From NCBI GenBank assembly GCA_049314535.1, contig JBMOEX010000008.1, positions 1-30,681 of the forward strand: DNA of 30,681 nucleotides, given 5' to 3'. The notes beneath the pieces are model-generated. The model had not been told where the DNA came from, ran no database searches, and saw only the letters and a list, made by a program, of their open reading frames with translations. Source of the DNA: LMEP-6097 sp049314535 (GTDB lineage: Bacteria; Cyanobacteriota; Vampirovibrionia; LMEP-6097). A program made the translations under genes and the position numbers. Below are positions 30,409 through 30,681 of the stretch, piece after piece; position 1 is the stretch's first letter; each line of letters begins with the position of its first letter.

Positions 30409-30681
30409 ATGAATATAGAATTCTCCGCTCGGCAAATACGTTACGAATTAAGTAGAATAACTGGTAATCGCCTTGGTAGTTCTGGGATCGGTCACCATAA
30501 AGCACTATTTAAAAGACGCTGGTAAAAGTGGGGGGATTAGTCTCGAAGAATTTAAAAACGCCACTGATTAGTATTCTCGCCTAGGCAATCCTAGTGATAT
30601 TCCTAAGGGGACTTTTAAAATTATTGAACTCACATTCCGCACCCTTCCTTTAGAATCATCAAAAAGCTTTCTATGAATGGC
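30409..30681 (+). pseudogene. Decayed EF-hand gene related to the protein at 13671
   Basis: No intact frame covers this stretch. A frame from ATG at 30409 reads MNIEFSARQIRYELSRITG to HHKALFK, then stops at 30522-30524. A different frame continues with DAGKSGGISLEEFKNATD, a canonical EF-hand loop (Asp1, Ser5, Gly6, Ile8, Glu12), and meets an in-frame TAG at 30569-30571. After it comes YSRLGNPSDIPKGTFKII. This resembles the first EF-hand of the intact 207-residue protein (DNILDQKEFTEATKKFSK). A frameshift plus stop codons indicate decay; the gene may continue beyond the window. The rest of the 30302-30681 gap shows nothing else convincing. Confidence 0.5.

Noticed and set aside
29977..30455. 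Antisense (29977-30270) and shifted-frame (30186-30455) ORFs over the end of the 314-residue gene
   Set aside because: They arise from the repetitive Gly/Ala coding sequence and its downstream AT-rich region; no start signal and no meaningful protein features.

Overview
The window is 30.7 kb of AT-rich bacterial chromosome using the standard code. It holds about 30 genes on both strands, mostly tightly packed, with no rRNA, tRNA or CRISPR that I could see. The organism is flagellated (fliD with a FliT-like gene) and makes peptidoglycan (uppS, alr, anmK). The start of ribosomal protein L21 (YAIVE..GKQ..VE.GRF.D) resembles the cyanobacterial form, and several other genes (SirB1-type transglutaminase-like, AnmK) fit a non-photosynthetic cyanobacterial relative (Melainabacteria/Vampirovibrionia type). 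That assignment is an inference from motifs only.

Region 1 (1-13.6 kb) is mostly housekeeping. It contains the first codons of a flavodoxin-like gene, a nitrate/sulfonate/taurine-type ABC transporter pair, a SirB1-like protein, and a minus-strand group fliD > fliT-like > tatD > exported helical protein. Divergent from that group lies uppS-alr, followed by a structured intergenic repeat, an unknown low-complexity protein, and a tight minus-strand operon pabA/trpG > anmK > pyk > small unknown gene.

Region 2 (13.6-21.9 kb) holds an EF-hand (dockerin-like) calcium-binding protein, an unknown Asn-rich protein, and fusA standing alone with a clear extended -10 promoter. A second copy of the structured repeat follows, then three ATPase-plus-nuclease-fold genes: two AAA_14/DUF4143 and one AAA-ATPase_like/PDDEXK_9. 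The third abuts rpmA.

Region 3 (21.6-30.7 kb) is the unusual part. The ribosomal pair rplU and rpmA is pulled apart by two genes for apparently exported proteins (a double-psi beta-barrel/RlpA-like protein and an NlpC/P60- or CHAP-like Cys-His protein), and a third Cys-His candidate peptidase lies just upstream of rplU. All three begin with the same short aromatic motif (roughly YYxxFYxxL) followed by a Ser/Thr/Asn/Pro linker, with no classical signal peptide. The same motif is repeated five times in tandem near the N-terminus of a 488-residue protein, and twice in a 314-residue protein that ends in a glycine-rich membrane hairpin. Both are encoded in a divergent plus-strand cluster of four genes. 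I read region 3 as a candidate undescribed system of aromatic-tagged exported proteins, several with cell-wall or peptide-cleaving folds, plus membrane-active partners. The export route and target are unknown. The window closes on a decayed EF-hand gene related to the intact one at 13.7 kb.

Translation signals also differ. Many accessory genes have clear Shine-Dalgarno sequences, whereas rplU, rpmA and uppS have a -10-like box 8-10 nt before the start codon and no Shine-Dalgarno at normal spacing, suggesting leaderless mRNAs.
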